DNA from: Lotus japonicus
Taxonomy: Eukaryota > Streptophyta > Magnoliopsida > Fabales > Fabaceae
Reading direction: 5' to 3'
Assembly (NCBI RefSeq): GCF_012489685.1
Contig: NC_080041.1
Coordinates: 35,577,780 to 35,641,779 of the forward strand
Length of the DNA stretch: 64,000 bases
How positions within the stretch are numbered: position 1 is the stretch's first letter; the number at the start of each line of letters is the position of its first letter. The notes under the pieces are model-generated. The model was not told the DNA's origin. It searched no databases and saw nothing but the letters and a program-made list of their open reading frames with translations. Below, piece by piece: positions 22,374-32,130 of the stretch. A program made the position numbers and the translations under genes.

Positions 22374-22998
22374 TGTTTTTAGATCTGTTATTCTATTTTT
22401 ATGAACCTATTGTCCTGTGGATGGTGTTTTTAAGTCTGTGTTTTTTGAGGTCTTGTAATGAACCTAGTCTTGTTGTGTATGTATCTGGTATGGACCAAGT
22501 ATGTTTTGGATGGTTATGTAGGTTTTTTGGATGGTGGATTTTGCTGATGTAACAACTATGGCTATTCCTTCTTATTTATGAGACTCTGTTGAAGTAACAA
22601 CTATGTTCCTTCCTATTAGGAATACATGCATATTATGTCAATGCCTATTATGAGTCCATTCTTATTGAATTCATGCATTTTATACATTCACTCATTCACA
22701 GGATCAATTCATGCATTTTATACATTCACACATTCAAGTGAATTCAATCCAAGCTGCCATGAAAAAAATTGCATCAAATTTAAGATACATATAACCTCAA
22801 ACAGAATTGCATAAAATTCAACTCAATGGAAACACAATTGGCAAATTTCATTTCTTGCATCAAAGGATCCTAATGGAAGTACATAAGTGCATTCACTTTC
22901 TCAAAGGATTTTTTTCCCATCTTAATGGAAGTACATTCCTACTTCCTTACAAAATACATTCCTACTTCCTTATATTCCTACTACCCCAACTAGTATTC

Positions 22999-23517
22999 CT
23001 ACTTCCTTACATAAGCTACCAACAACACAAGGATCACAATTATTGACATGAACAAAAAGGCAAGTAGGATCCTCTCTTTCTTCTTCAGGTCTTCATTCTT
23101 CTTGGTTAAGACAACAATCAACTTCTTCTCCCTAGCATTACAATTGTCATCAGCATCATGCCATTGGAAGAAGTTGCATACCTTCTTACGATGCACCTGT
23201 AATTTTAAGTTAGTTATACAGATCAGGGAAGAAGAAAATAGCCACTGATTCAACAACTCAATAATCTTACAAACCTCAAACAGCCCACAACCATAAAACC
23301 TCCTTCCACGATTCACCCCAGTCCATGTTGTCACCAATGGACTTTCAACCCCACATTCACACAGCACTACTCGTCGCCTCATCTCAGAACCAGTCGAAAC
23401 ATCGCGAGAGCCAGACAACCCATGAGAACCATCGTTTCTTCTGTGCGATTCAGGTACCCTGCGACTCGAATCAGCTTCTAAATCCCTCCAATTAGGTGTG
23501 GCTGAAGATCCTCCCAT
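22999..23517 (-). CDS. MULE-borne GRF zinc-finger protein with C-terminal membrane segment
   Basis: Minus strand, start at 23517. Two exons are likely, 23275-23517 and 22999-23196, giving 146 residues. The 78-bp intron has no stop and is a multiple of three, so the unspliced frame (172 codons) is also open. Splicing brings CECG...C together with KVCNFFQWHD, which fits a GRF-type zinc finger (CxCG..C..C-FFxW). Without splicing, 26 hydrophobic residues interrupt the finger, so the spliced form is favoured. A coiled, Lys/Glu-rich stretch and a strongly hydrophobic segment (ILLAFLFMSIIVILVLLVAYV) end the protein. Similar GRF/transmembrane proteins are often annotated next to plant MULEs (from memory). 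The position, convergent with the transposase gene, matches mudrB in MuDR, but the sequence is unrelated to what I know of mudrB. Role unknown. Confidence 0.75.
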   Translation of the reverse strand: MGGSSATPNWRDLEADSSRRVPESHRRNDGSHGLSGSRDVSTGSEMRRRVVLCECGVESPLVTTWTGVNRGRRFYGCGLFEVCKIIELLNQWLFSSSLICITNLKLQVHRKKVCNFFQWHDADDNCNAREKKLIVVLTKKNEDLKKKERILLAFLFMSIIVILVLLVAYVRK

Positions 23518-23524
23518 GGTTAGA

Positions 23525-23725
23525 GCTCGCGATATTGGGATTTGGGGGAGAAGAAGAGGAATTAGGGCTCGCGATTTTGGGTTTTGAGGGAGAAGAAGAG
23601 GAATTAGGGCTCGCGATTTTGGGTTTTGAGGGAGAAGAAGAGGAATTAGTTTTGGTGATTTTAGGATTTGAGGGAGAAGAAGAGGAATTAGGGTTAGTGA
23701 TTTTCAGATTTAGGGAAGAAGATGA
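23525..23725. repeat. 42-bp tandem repeats inside the right TIR
   Basis: Copies begin at about 23525, 23567, 23609 and 23649, with a decayed one near 23691. Each contains gattttggg.tttgagggag followed by aagaagaggaattag. The array lies upstream of the GRF gene, probably in its promoter or 5' UTR. The open frame through it (23496-23762) is a by-product of the repeat. Confidence 0.85.
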
Positions 23726-23757
23726 TAAAAGAGAAGGTGATTCTCACGTGAGGGGCA

Positions 23758-23978
23758 TGTGATTTCCCCCCAAAACCTTTCTCTCTCCTAGTCTGAGTGC
23801 CACATCAGGAAAAAAAAAGCCATGTCACACAAAAACGTTAAGTTTTTAACGGAAAGGAGCCGGGGGACCAAAACTGCTAACGGAGATAAACGTTGAGGTA
23901 CTATTATGCTATTTTTAAACGTGGGGGATTATTATTGCACATTTTTTAAACGTGGGGGACCAAAAGTGCTATTAAGCC
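23758..23978 (-). repeat. Right terminal inverted repeat of the MULE (221 bp)
   Basis: Mirror of 17410-17630. The outermost bases read ggcttaatagcac on the minus strand. The flanking target duplication is intact. Confidence 0.92.
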
Positions 23979-24033
23979 AATTAAATATTAATGTTCATGA
24001 ATGATAGCTCAACGTTTTCCGATGGAGCAAAAA

Positions 24034-24133
24034 ATGAATGATAGCTCAACTAGTAAGAGACGAGGGCATATGAGTTGAGGAGGGAAATGTCAATCCTTCA
24101 AGAATGTAATTTTTTTTTCGATATATAAAAAAA
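24034..24133 (+). mobile_element. Degenerate SINE (family A)
   Basis: It shares with the copies at 26716 and 30023 the head gatagctcaa.tagtaaga, the middle atgagttgag.aggga, and a tail ending ttttcgatata plus poly(A). A 17-bp stretch (atgaatgatagctcaac) occurs at 23997-24013 and again at 24034-24050, possibly a partial duplication of the head. Confidence 0.5.
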
Positions 24134-25617
24134 TTGAAAATTAAACATAAAAATATTATACTTTCTTTTATTTTCATAATTATAATTTGCTTTTAACCAA
24201 TTCACAAATTAGTTAGGATTATGTAACCAAAAAAAGATAATGTAATAAAAAAAATTAGTTAGGATTAAACGATTAGTCTTATGAGACTCCCTACCAACAA
24301 CTAACTTTTTTGGGCTCAAACTCACGTCATCATTCTTACCGGTTCAGTTTTCCTATCATTATACAAACACGCTGATTTATGGGTTGTAGTTTAGGGTTAC
24401 CCTTACTAATAAAACATTAAAATTACATATGTAATTCAAATTAAGCGACAAAATTATGTTTAAACTGAATCAAATTTAGGCAATTTCTCAGCTACTCAAA
24501 TAAGACTGGAGAAGTTTCATATCCTTTAACTTTAATTTGTAAGTTAGAAAAAAACTTCAATTTGTCATGATTTTTTTCTCCAACAAACTTTTATAATTTA
24601 TAATTTAGTTTAGTCCTTTATACTATAATAATGAACTGAATGGTTCCTTAACCCTCTCATATTAAAAGAGTATATAAACTAGAGAGCAATCATTTTTGAG
24701 GTGTGAAAAGTTAGAGAAAAAGAGAGATATGAAGAAAAGATACAGAAAGTAAAGATGTAATAGGTGATTTGATTGATAGAGAAAAGAAAAATAAATAGAA
24801 AATGAAGATGAAAAATGAGTGAAAATGTGTATAAATCATAACTTCATAAACTAACCCAATAAAATTTATTTACAAGACTATCTATTTTTTTTTGTTAATG
24901 AATCTTATGGAATTGAACTCAAAGGTTGCCAAACGACACTTATAACATACAAGACCCTAAAAGAGTGCTACAACAATACACAAATACATAAGGAATCGAA
25001 GAACAAACACACACACACTCAAGCATGAAATTGACACATACAACATAAAACATGAAGTAAAACCTCAAGAGCCAAACAAAAACATCTAAAACCCCCAAAT
25101 TAAACTGAATAGCTAATTGAGTTCTGAGCGGGAAAGATTGTTCCATTTTATACCGCGCTCCCATATGGACAGCATAAACCACTCTGCCGATGTTCCAAAT
25201 TGTGCAGCTATTACGGAAGCCCAACACGAGACTCCAGCAGCACCAAATAGGGGTCAATTATCTAAACTGAAAATCTTGGGGAAATAGACAGGCTTCTTCT
25301 GCAGATCCAAAACAATTCACCCTTTTATGTTTGACTTTTATGAATCTGTTCTTTTTGTTGGGCTTCGGCCCGTCTCAAATAAAAAAATATTTTATCTAAA
25401 ATAAAAGGTTGTTTTTGACCAAAAAAAAAAAAAAAGGTTGTTTAAATGTATAAAATATTAAAATCCCAAATAGATATGCATGACCATGAGAGCGACACAA
25501 TAAAGAATCATCAAATCAGTGCAGCATATTCTGGAACGGCTAGTATGCTCTTTGCCTACCCAATCACAAAATTATCATTCACCATTCATTGGAAGTATTA
25601 AAACCACAGCTGTATCG
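24134..25617. other. AT-rich intergenic region
   Basis: No gene supported. The 105-codon minus-strand frame at 24940-25257 is hydrophobic, Cys/Val-rich and without a recognisable motif; it could be a decayed retroelement piece. Long A/T tracts dominate the remainder. Confidence 0.3.
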
Positions 25618-25621
25618 TATA

Positions 25622-25759
25622 CACCCTCCGGTCACATGTATAAGCAAAAATTTTTTTTTTTAGATATGTATCTAGTCATTCATTTAACTAGATACCTTCA
25701 TTAAATGAATCTACCTAAAAAGTGTTTTTTTTTTTATATATATATGTGACCGGAGGATG
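25622..25759. mobile_element. Stowaway-like MITE (138 bp)
   Basis: Inverted termini: caccctccggtcacat on the left and atgtgaccggaggatg on the right. Both are flanked by TA (25620-25621 and 25760-25761). The inner part is AT-rich with an inner palindrome near 25680-25710. The size, CTCC-type ends and TA duplication are those of Tc1/mariner-derived Stowaway elements. Confidence 0.75.
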
Positions 25760-25857
25760 TACGTAACGTTATTGTTCGCGCTTACTCAGTCACTCATATA
25801 TCATATATATGTGAATGATTGATTCGGGTTAGGATAGAATCCCAATTCACAATATTC

Positions 25858-25875
25858 CACATATATAAAATACTC
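25858..25875 (+). promoter_or_regulatory. Probable TATA box of the 25918 gene
   Basis: The sequence tatataaaat lies about 55 bases before the ATG, so a start of transcription near 25893-25900 would leave a short leader. The Stowaway MITE ends about 100 bases further upstream. Confidence 0.45.
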
Positions 25876-25917
25876 ACTACACTAAAATTGCATCATTCTA
25901 ACAACACTATCAGTATC

Positions 25918-26373
25918 ATGGAGGAGCTTGATTCAACCGGCAACTGGCAAGACACCTCAAACTCCCTCTGCTGCTTCGGCTCCCGTCGCTCCACCACCTC
26001 CTGGTGGGAGCGCGTGCGGGCCACGTCATTCTGGTCCGAATCTCGCTCCTCCGAGTCACATCCAACGACTTGGAGCGCCGGTGACCGGTGGTGGTCACGC
26101 GGGTTCATGAGAGCGCGCGAGTGGTCGGAGATCGTAGCGGGGCCACGCTGGAAGACGTTCATCCGGCGGTTCAGCCGTAACCGGAGCGGCAGTAGTTCAC
26201 GGCACGCTGGAAAGTACCAATACGACCCCTTGAGTTACGCGTTGAATTTCGATGAGGGTCCGGGGCAAAACGGGGATTTCGAAGATGACGTTGTTTCTGA
26301 TGGGTTTCGGAATTTCTCCGCCCGTTATGCTATGGCTCCTCCTTTGAGACAAGACGTCGTCGTTTCTGGTTGA
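25918..26373 (+). CDS. Small plant-specific protein with QYDPLSYALNFDEG motif
   Basis: Intronless, 151 residues from the ATG at 25918. An in-frame ATG at 25819 precedes the TATA-like element, so the later start is preferred. The protein is rich in Trp, Arg and Ser in its first half. It has a central WSEIVAGPRWKTFIRRFSR segment and the motif KYQYDPLSYALNFDEG. I recall similar motifs in short uncharacterised, often stress-responsive plant proteins, but I cannot name a function. No signal peptide or membrane segment is visible. GC content is clearly higher than in the flanks, as expected for a real coding sequence here. The gene appears intact. Confidence 0.75.
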   Translation: MEELDSTGNWQDTSNSLCCFGSRRSTTSWWERVRATSFWSESRSSESHPTTWSAGDRWWSRGFMRAREWSEIVAGPRWKTFIRRFSRNRSGSSSRHAGKYQYDPLSYALNFDEGPGQNGDFEDDVVSDGFRNFSARYAMAPPLRQDVVVSG

Positions 26374-26700
26374 GGCTGATTTCACGAGGTTAGCGTGAGT
26401 GGTACTGGTAGGTAGTCACCTAGTGTCATGTTTATCTGTTTCATTTTTTATAAAAAGAAAAAGAATAATTGAGAGTGCATTTTAGAAAAATTGATACTTA
26501 TGTGGATGTAACTATGGATATATCTTCAGTCAAAAATAAAAAAAACGATGTATATATATGCATGTATATTATGACAATTTCAGTAGTGAATTTCACTCTT
26601 GTGTGTTGGTTGGTGTTGGTTTCATTCTTTGCAATTTCTGCTGTATATTTTTATTTCTTATTATGTTTCATTTTTAGTGGATATTGTAGTTAATTCAAAA
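26374..26700 (+). other. 3' flank of the 25918 gene
   Basis: T-rich sequence, presumably 3' UTR followed by intergenic DNA; the 74-codon frame at 26469 is not supported as a gene. Confidence 0.3.
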
Positions 26701-26715
26701 AATATATCCAGCTGT

Positions 26716-26847
26716 ACTCGAATGATAGTTCAAGTGGTAGGACCTCGAAATGATAGTTCAAGTGGTAGGAGTTAGAATACATATGGGTTGAGTGAGGGAA
26801 GTCCAGGGATCAATCCTTAGCGGATGCAATTTATCTTTCCGATGTAA
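26716..26847 (+). mobile_element. SINE (family A) with target duplication
   Basis: The head gatagttcaagtggtagga resembles a pol III A box region, and ccagggatcaatcc resembles a weak B box. The tail is gcaatttatctttccgatg plus poly(A). Flanks aatatatccagct (26701-26713) and aatatatctagct (26851-26863) form a target duplication with one mismatch. The head is duplicated in tandem (26720 and 26749). Confidence 0.7.
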
Positions 26848-26998
26848 AAAAATATATCTAGCTATGTGTGATAGCTATGTGTGATAGTTAGATTGGTGGT
26901 TAAAATAACAACCAGTTAGTTGTGTAACTACAAGTGTTAAGCCTAGCACTATAAATATAAATATAAGGTAGCAGTGTTAATCAAATCCAACTGAGGCT

Positions 26999-28960
26999 TA
27001 GCGCGCAACTCATAAGGAGGTGAAGAAGAAGGATTAGAAAGCCCTGTTATTTATACATCGTTGTGTTGATTCAAAGGTGTTTGAGAAGAAGATCTCAGGT
27101 GCGAAGACTTCGAAAGAAACATGGGATTTGCTGGTGAAATACTATGGTGGCGATGCGAAGGTAAAGAAGGTTTGACTTCAATCTTTAAGGAGGCATATGA
27201 ATTGCTTCAAATGAAGGTTGATTAGTTAGTCCATTGCAAAGTATATTTTTCAAGATTGGTGACTCTAAGAAATCAAATGAAGAGCAATGATGAAGAATTG
27301 TCTAAACAAGCAATTGTGGAAAAGGTGTTACGCATGTACCCTAAGATTTGATCATAAGAGAAATTGAAGAATGGAACTGGAAAATGGGGAGTGAGTAGCA
27401 GCCAAGTTTTCCCAGTTGGAATTGAAAATGATCAACCAGGGACTAATGAACCTGGGCCATTTCAAGATGAAAATGAAATGCACTCCATGGTGCAATCAAC
27501 AATGAGTCTGGTGATGACGCAACAAGCAATAATTCTGGGGTTGAAGAAATTGATCAAGTTCAGACAAAACCAAGACCAATTAGGCTGAGAATATTGCCTA
27601 CAAAATTGAATGAGTTTCAAGTAACTTCAGACAATGCAGTAGATGAGGATGTAGATCTAATTCACTTTGCTATGGTAGCAGATTCAAAACCAATAAGCTA
27701 TAAAGAAGCATTGAGAGAGCAAGTTTGGAAGAATGCTATGGTGGAAGAATTGAAAGCTATTGAAAAGAATCAAACCTGGAAACTGTCAAAATTACCTCAT
27801 GACAATAAGTCTATTGATGTTAAATGAGTCTTCAATCTTCAAGGTTTATTAAGTTAAGTCCCAAGGGGAAATTTGTGAAGCATAAAGCCAAACTAGTGGC
27901 AAAAGGGTTTTTACAAAAACTTGGACTTGATTATTCTAAGGTGTTTGCACCAGTTGCCAAGCTTGAAACTATAAGACTGGTTGTTGCTCTAGCTTGTAGA
28001 AGAGGTTGGTCTCTGTTTCACATTGATGTAAAATAAGCACTCCTAAATGGACCTCTAGAAGAGGAGGTATATGTCACTCAACCACCAGGGCTTAAGCCGA
28101 AAGGTAAAGAAAATATGGTGTATAGGCTGAACAAGGCTTTGTATGGACTTAAACAGGCACCAAGTGCCTGGAGATTCCTTCTTTGTGGAGCATGGTTTCA
28201 GGAAATGCTCAGTAGAGTATGGTGTTTATGTAAGAAGGGAAAATGACAAGATGACTATTGGTGTGCCTATATGTTGATAATCTATTAATTACTAGAGACT
28301 GTAGTAAGTTCAATATGAAACTGTGCAGTCCCTCCAAAACACCCACTAAAACTAACCTGAACCTGGAAGGGTTGATAAGTGAAGGGAATGTTAATACAAT
28401 TAAGTTCAAGCAGCTTATTGGATCTTTGAGGTATCTTTGTAACAGGAGGCCTGATATTAGCATTATAGCAGCTTATTCATGATTGAACCAAAGAAATCAC
28501 ACCTTCTAGCTGCTGAGCTGCGTACTGAGATATGTCAAAGGCACTTTGAGGCATGATATTTGGTTTCTAGCTGAAGTGAAGCAAGATAAAGATGAGCTAG
28601 TTGGTTTCTCAAATTTGTGAAGATAAAATTGATAGGAGGAGCACTATTGGCTATGTATTTTTGTTTCAAAGAGCTCCAATCTCTTGGATCTTGAAGAAAC
28701 AACCAGTGGTAGAGCTTTCATCATGCGTGGCAGAATACATACTAGGCTGTTTTGCAGCTTGTCAAGCAGTTTGGATTTATTCTGTTTAACATGAGTTAGG
28801 AGTGATGATTTAGAGACCAATAAAGCTAAGGATTGACGACAAATCAACCATAAATCTTGCTAAGAACCCAATTTCTCATGGAAGGAGTAAAAACATAATA
28901 ACTCGGTTTCATTTGAATAGAGAACAGGTTGAGAAAGGCAATTTCATATTTATTTTTTAT
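26999..28960 (+). pseudogene. Decayed Ty1/copia retrotransposon
   Basis: In order: a gag UBN2-like piece (27030-27340, with ETWDLLVKYYGGDAK); a large deletion of protease and integrase; then reverse transcriptase. The RT includes W.NAMVEELKAIEKNQTW near 27730, KLVAKGFLQKLGLDYSKVFAPVA near 27890, and YVDNLL near 28265 where active enzymes have YVDDLL. An RNase H part follows (28600-28900, with DRRSTIGYVF and SSCVAEY). Many stops and frame changes break it. No flanking LTR pair is recognised. It is a dead relic that produces no single protein. Confidence 0.88.
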
Positions 28961-29077
28961 ATTAAAAAATTAAAATAGGAAAATAATTGAACAAGTATCT
29001 TAATATTACTACTGGGAGGCATCATACTAAGATTTTATCACCCAAAATCATGAGCCATGAACTGCAAACAAATGCAG

Positions 29078-29547
29078 CATGGTGACGGTGCTCTTCTTCC
29101 GTGTGCGATAAATGCAGCATGCGCTGCACTTATTGATGCTGAAACCCCGCTAAAACATCTTGCTGTTGCAACATGTTGTTCCGTAGCAGATAATAGTTGT
29201 ATTGTACTCGACCCAACTAAACAAGAAGAGGAGAAAGCGATTTTCCAAACACAAATGTTTCAGTGCTACCAGAGGGATCATCATAGGAGGGCAGCGAGCC
29301 CATGGCACATGGAATCATCACATCTGTTACACAGTGTGCTATATCAGTGGATGATTTGTTGGGTTGAAGTACAAGGTACTTCATTTCAATATATTTCATA
29401 TGGCTTATCAAAAAACAAAATCAGTGGATGATTATCTTCGTTGCCTAGAACGAGGGTATGCTACTAGTCAAAGATTGTCTGAATTTTTTTAGGAAGAACG
29501 TTGAGCCAAAATCTACAAGTGAGGCGGCATCTAAAGCTGGTATCTAA
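29078..29547 (+). pseudogene. RRP46: Exosome subunit RRP46-like pseudogene fragment
   Basis: Translation gives GDGALLPCAINAACAALIDA and LDPTKQEEEK, then in another frame NTNVSVLPEGSS, AHGIITSVT and SVDDYLRCLERG. This order and spacing match the C-terminal half of the RNase PH-like exosome core subunit RRP46 (EXOSC5). A frameshift near 29237, a TAG at 29284-29286 and a stop near the end break the frame. It opens right after an acceptor-like aaatgcag (29070-29077), and an intron-like piece interrupts the end (29358-29420), so this is a genomic copy, not a processed one. The parent gene is not in the window. Confidence 0.75.
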
Positions 29548-30022
29548 TCATTTTGGATGTAGTTTACTTGTATTTTATTTTTCCCTTGCAAAGGCTTGTT
29601 GCTAGAAGCCTAGAACAGTAATGTCATCCATTAAATTACTATTGTAATGATTAAGATAAGATTTTATTTATCTGATTGTAAAATTGGCAATGCCAAACTG
29701 GTCTTTACTGGAATGTGTTGATCATATGAACTTTTAGACTGACCATGTCTTCAAAAGGTTTGGAGAAAAGGATTGATGTTTGAGGATTGTAAGAGAAAAA
29801 AGTGGGACAAAAACATTTTTGTCTGTAATTGATGCTGAAACTGAGGGATTTGGGAGCAAGGCTATGTTGTTGATTTTTTTTTTAATTTTGAAAAGTTTTT
29901 TTTCCGTCTAAAAAGGATTTAATATTTAAGAAGATTTTTTTAGATGGTGTTCCATCTCAAGATTTTTCACGTTAGATATAATACTGCTAAATGTTAAATA
30001 GTAATTTAAAAGTTAAGTGGTT

Positions 30023-30139
30023 GTCCCCCGTATGATCGCTCAAGTGGTAGGAGTTGGGGGATATGTGGGTTGAATAGGAAAGGTCCAGGGATTGATTCAT
30101 GGCGGGTGCAATTTATCTTTCCGATGTACAAAAAAAAAA
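30023..30139 (+). mobile_element. SINE (family A) with target duplication
   Basis: Same head (gatcgctcaagtggtagga), middle (tgtgggttga.taggaaagg) and tail (gcaatttatctttccgatg plus poly(A)) as the copy at 26716. Flanks ttaagtggtt at 30013-30022 and 30140-30149 are identical. Confidence 0.75.
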
Positions 30140-30149
30140 TTAAGTGGTT

Positions 30150-30346
30150 AATTAGTATTACTTGCTAATTAACGGCGTTAGTTAGTCTAGTTCAAAAGCT
30201 GAGTTGGCATTAGCTATTATAAATAGCAGAATCTCATTGTATTGAGTTCAGATTGTGAAATAACAAATTTTCTGTTACGGTAAAACTCTTTGCTCTCTCT
30301 CGTTCTGTTGCAGTATTTTCTTCTTCTTCTTCTTGCAAAGCTCCAA
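30150..30346 (+). other. Possible copia-type LTR remnant
   Basis: A TATA-like ctattataaatagcaga (about 30206) is followed by sequence with the look of a transcribed leader and a ctt-repeat near 30320. This resembles short copia LTRs, but no partner LTR is found. Confidence 0.25.
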
Positions 30347-30626
30347 CACTAAAGAGACTCGACTGCACTGCACTATGACGCAAATCTTTTTCATGGAATG
30401 AAACCCACTGCTAATTTACAACTTTCTCAAAATCCGGTAGTTACGTAAATTATGGTACTTTTGAGTCCCATTTCTTAAATTCATGCCTAAAAACTTAAAA
30501 ATAGTTCTTAGCAGAATACAAGAAATTCATCTATTCTTATTGTTGAATATTTTTTTGTTAATGTTACTTTTGTAGTAAAGTAAATTAATAATAATCCAAA
30601 AGACAGCAGGCATATAATAATTTCAC

Positions 30627-31158
30627 GGCTTAATTACAACTTTGGTCCTCGACGTTTACCAATGCCACGATTTTGGTCCCCCACCTAATTTAATTATGTG
30701 GATGGTCCCTGACGTTGTAGGTCGTGTGCAACGTTAGTCCAACCGTTTATTTCTTAATGGAGGAGGCTTACGTGGACGTCCAGTTGGAGAGAGAAATGAG
30801 GTATGAGGAGAGAGGGAAGCACGTGAGTATCACGTGACCCTTATCAGAACCCATTATACCCAAACCGCTGACCTCCCTGGAACGAAGAAGGTAACGCAAT
30901 TTAGATCCCTAGGGTTTCAGATTTGGGTATAATGGGTTCATATAAAGTTCACGTGATACTCACGTGCTTCCCTCTCTCCTCAGATCTCCTTTTTCTCTCC
31001 AACTAGACGTCCACGTAAGCCTCCTCCATTAAGAAATAAACGGTAGGACTAACGTTGCACACGGCCTACAACGTCGGGGACCATCCATGTAATTAAATTA
31101 GGTGGGGACCAAAATCGTGGCATTGGTAAACGTCAGGGACCAAAGTTGCAATTAAGCC
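30627..31158. mobile_element. MULE-type MITE, 532 bp, perfect 9-bp target duplication
   Basis: Ends begin GGCTTAATTACAACTTTGGTCC on one side with the inverse on the other. The inverted repeats extend over about 210 bp with scattered mismatches. Identical flanks taatttcac stand at 30618-30626 and 31159-31167. The short central part encodes nothing. The ends resemble the large MULE at 17410, so such a transposase may have mobilised it (inference). Confidence 0.85.
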
Positions 31159-31167
31159 TAATTTCAC

Positions 31168-32121
31168 TAAAACTATAAAACTATTATCGCTTGGGCATTT
31201 TTCTGAAAGGGTTAATTACCATATAGACTGAAAGACTAAGTGGAGTTATTATGGTCTATGGCTCTATGCAGTGAACAAGTTAACATCTTCTCATTTTCTT
31301 CTTAGCTCCTTTTATTCTGTTAGTTGGATTTTTCTTGCTCAGGCCCAATTGCTCATTTATTTTCTCTTTTATTAATGTTGTTGTCCATTTCTTCTTTAAG
31401 GTATGGCAGCCACTACACAACTCCTCCTTTCATGTCATTCTCTGTATGTATTATTGTTTCTCTTTTCGTATGAAACTATACTTCATGTCACTCCTGACTC
31501 TTATGTTTTCGGAATCTACCTCTTCTTTATCGCCACATGTAGTTCCCACGACTGTTTCATAGGGGTCATGAGAGGGTGAAAAGCCCTTGATTGGTCTTGT
31601 GAGAATATATAAGCCTCCTTTGGGTTCGATCGAAATATCTTGGCTGGAGAGCACGTCCCTTAATCAAACCAGGTGGCTGGAGAGTACGCCTCTTTGGAAA
31701 GCGAAGAAACTTGTATGACCTAAGACCATGTACAATGGTTTCAACAATTTACCCCCTCTCAACACCATTTTTTCTCTTCCCAACACTCCACATCATCTTC
31801 TCTCTCCAATTCAACAAACTCTCAACAAACCCATAATGGGGGACCTTTTAGCCAAAGAGCATGTCACCTTGATCCGACCAGCTGGGTGAATACATTGTTG
31901 GGAGGCAAACAAACTCGAATATCCTAGTGGGGTGCTTCTTGGCTGGAGAGCAAGTCACTTAATCTGACTAGGTGGTAGGTACACATAATATTCTCTTCAT
32001 AAAATTTATTTATTTTATTTTGTGACTATAAGATAAGGAGTTAATGTATTGGAATATCCTTTTTCTTTATTTATCAAGAAGTGGTACAAAATGAAATTGT
32101 GTATAAAAGAAATGATCGGTA
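31168..32121. other. Intergenic, possible retroelement debris
   Basis: No gene supported. Phrases repeated at 31640, 31670 and 31935 (ggctggagagcacgtccct-like) form loose direct repeats. A segment at 31725-31745 (gaccatgtacaatgg) resembles the end of a common plant MITE, but its partner end is missing. Confidence 0.3.
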
Positions 32122-32130
32122 TAAAATTTA

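Larger units (their letters stand above)
17410..23978 (+). mobile_element. Intact-looking autonomous Mutator-like element (MULE)
   Basis: The element is 6569 bp, flanked by identical 9-bp repeats aattaaata at 17401-17409 and 23979-23987. The termini begin GGCTTAATAGCAC and form 221-bp inverted repeats that I read as identical. It holds a complete nine-exon transposase gene on the plus strand and a GRF zinc-finger gene on the minus strand, converging towards about 22.4-23.0 kb. Each gene starts a few hundred bases inside a TIR, so the TIRs probably carry the promoters, as in maize MuDR (family knowledge). Perfect TIR identity, perfect target duplication and uninterrupted genes together suggest recent movement and possible activity (inference). 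Subterminal tandem repeats sit inside both TIRs. Confidence 0.93.

Noticed and set aside
23496..23762. Open frame of 88 codons with repeated Glu-rich peptide
   Set aside because: Produced by the 42-bp tandem repeat just inside the MULE TIR.
24940..25257. Minus-strand frame of 105 codons, hydrophobic
   Set aside because: Possible remnant of a LINE or LTR element was considered, but no motif or neighbour supports it.
25819..25917. Upstream in-frame ATG extending the small gene by 33 codons
   Set aside because: It precedes the best TATA element and the added residues are AT-biased; the ATG at 25918 is a better start.
31725..31870. MITE-like left end gaccatgtacaatgg
   Set aside because: No matching inverted right end or target duplication found.
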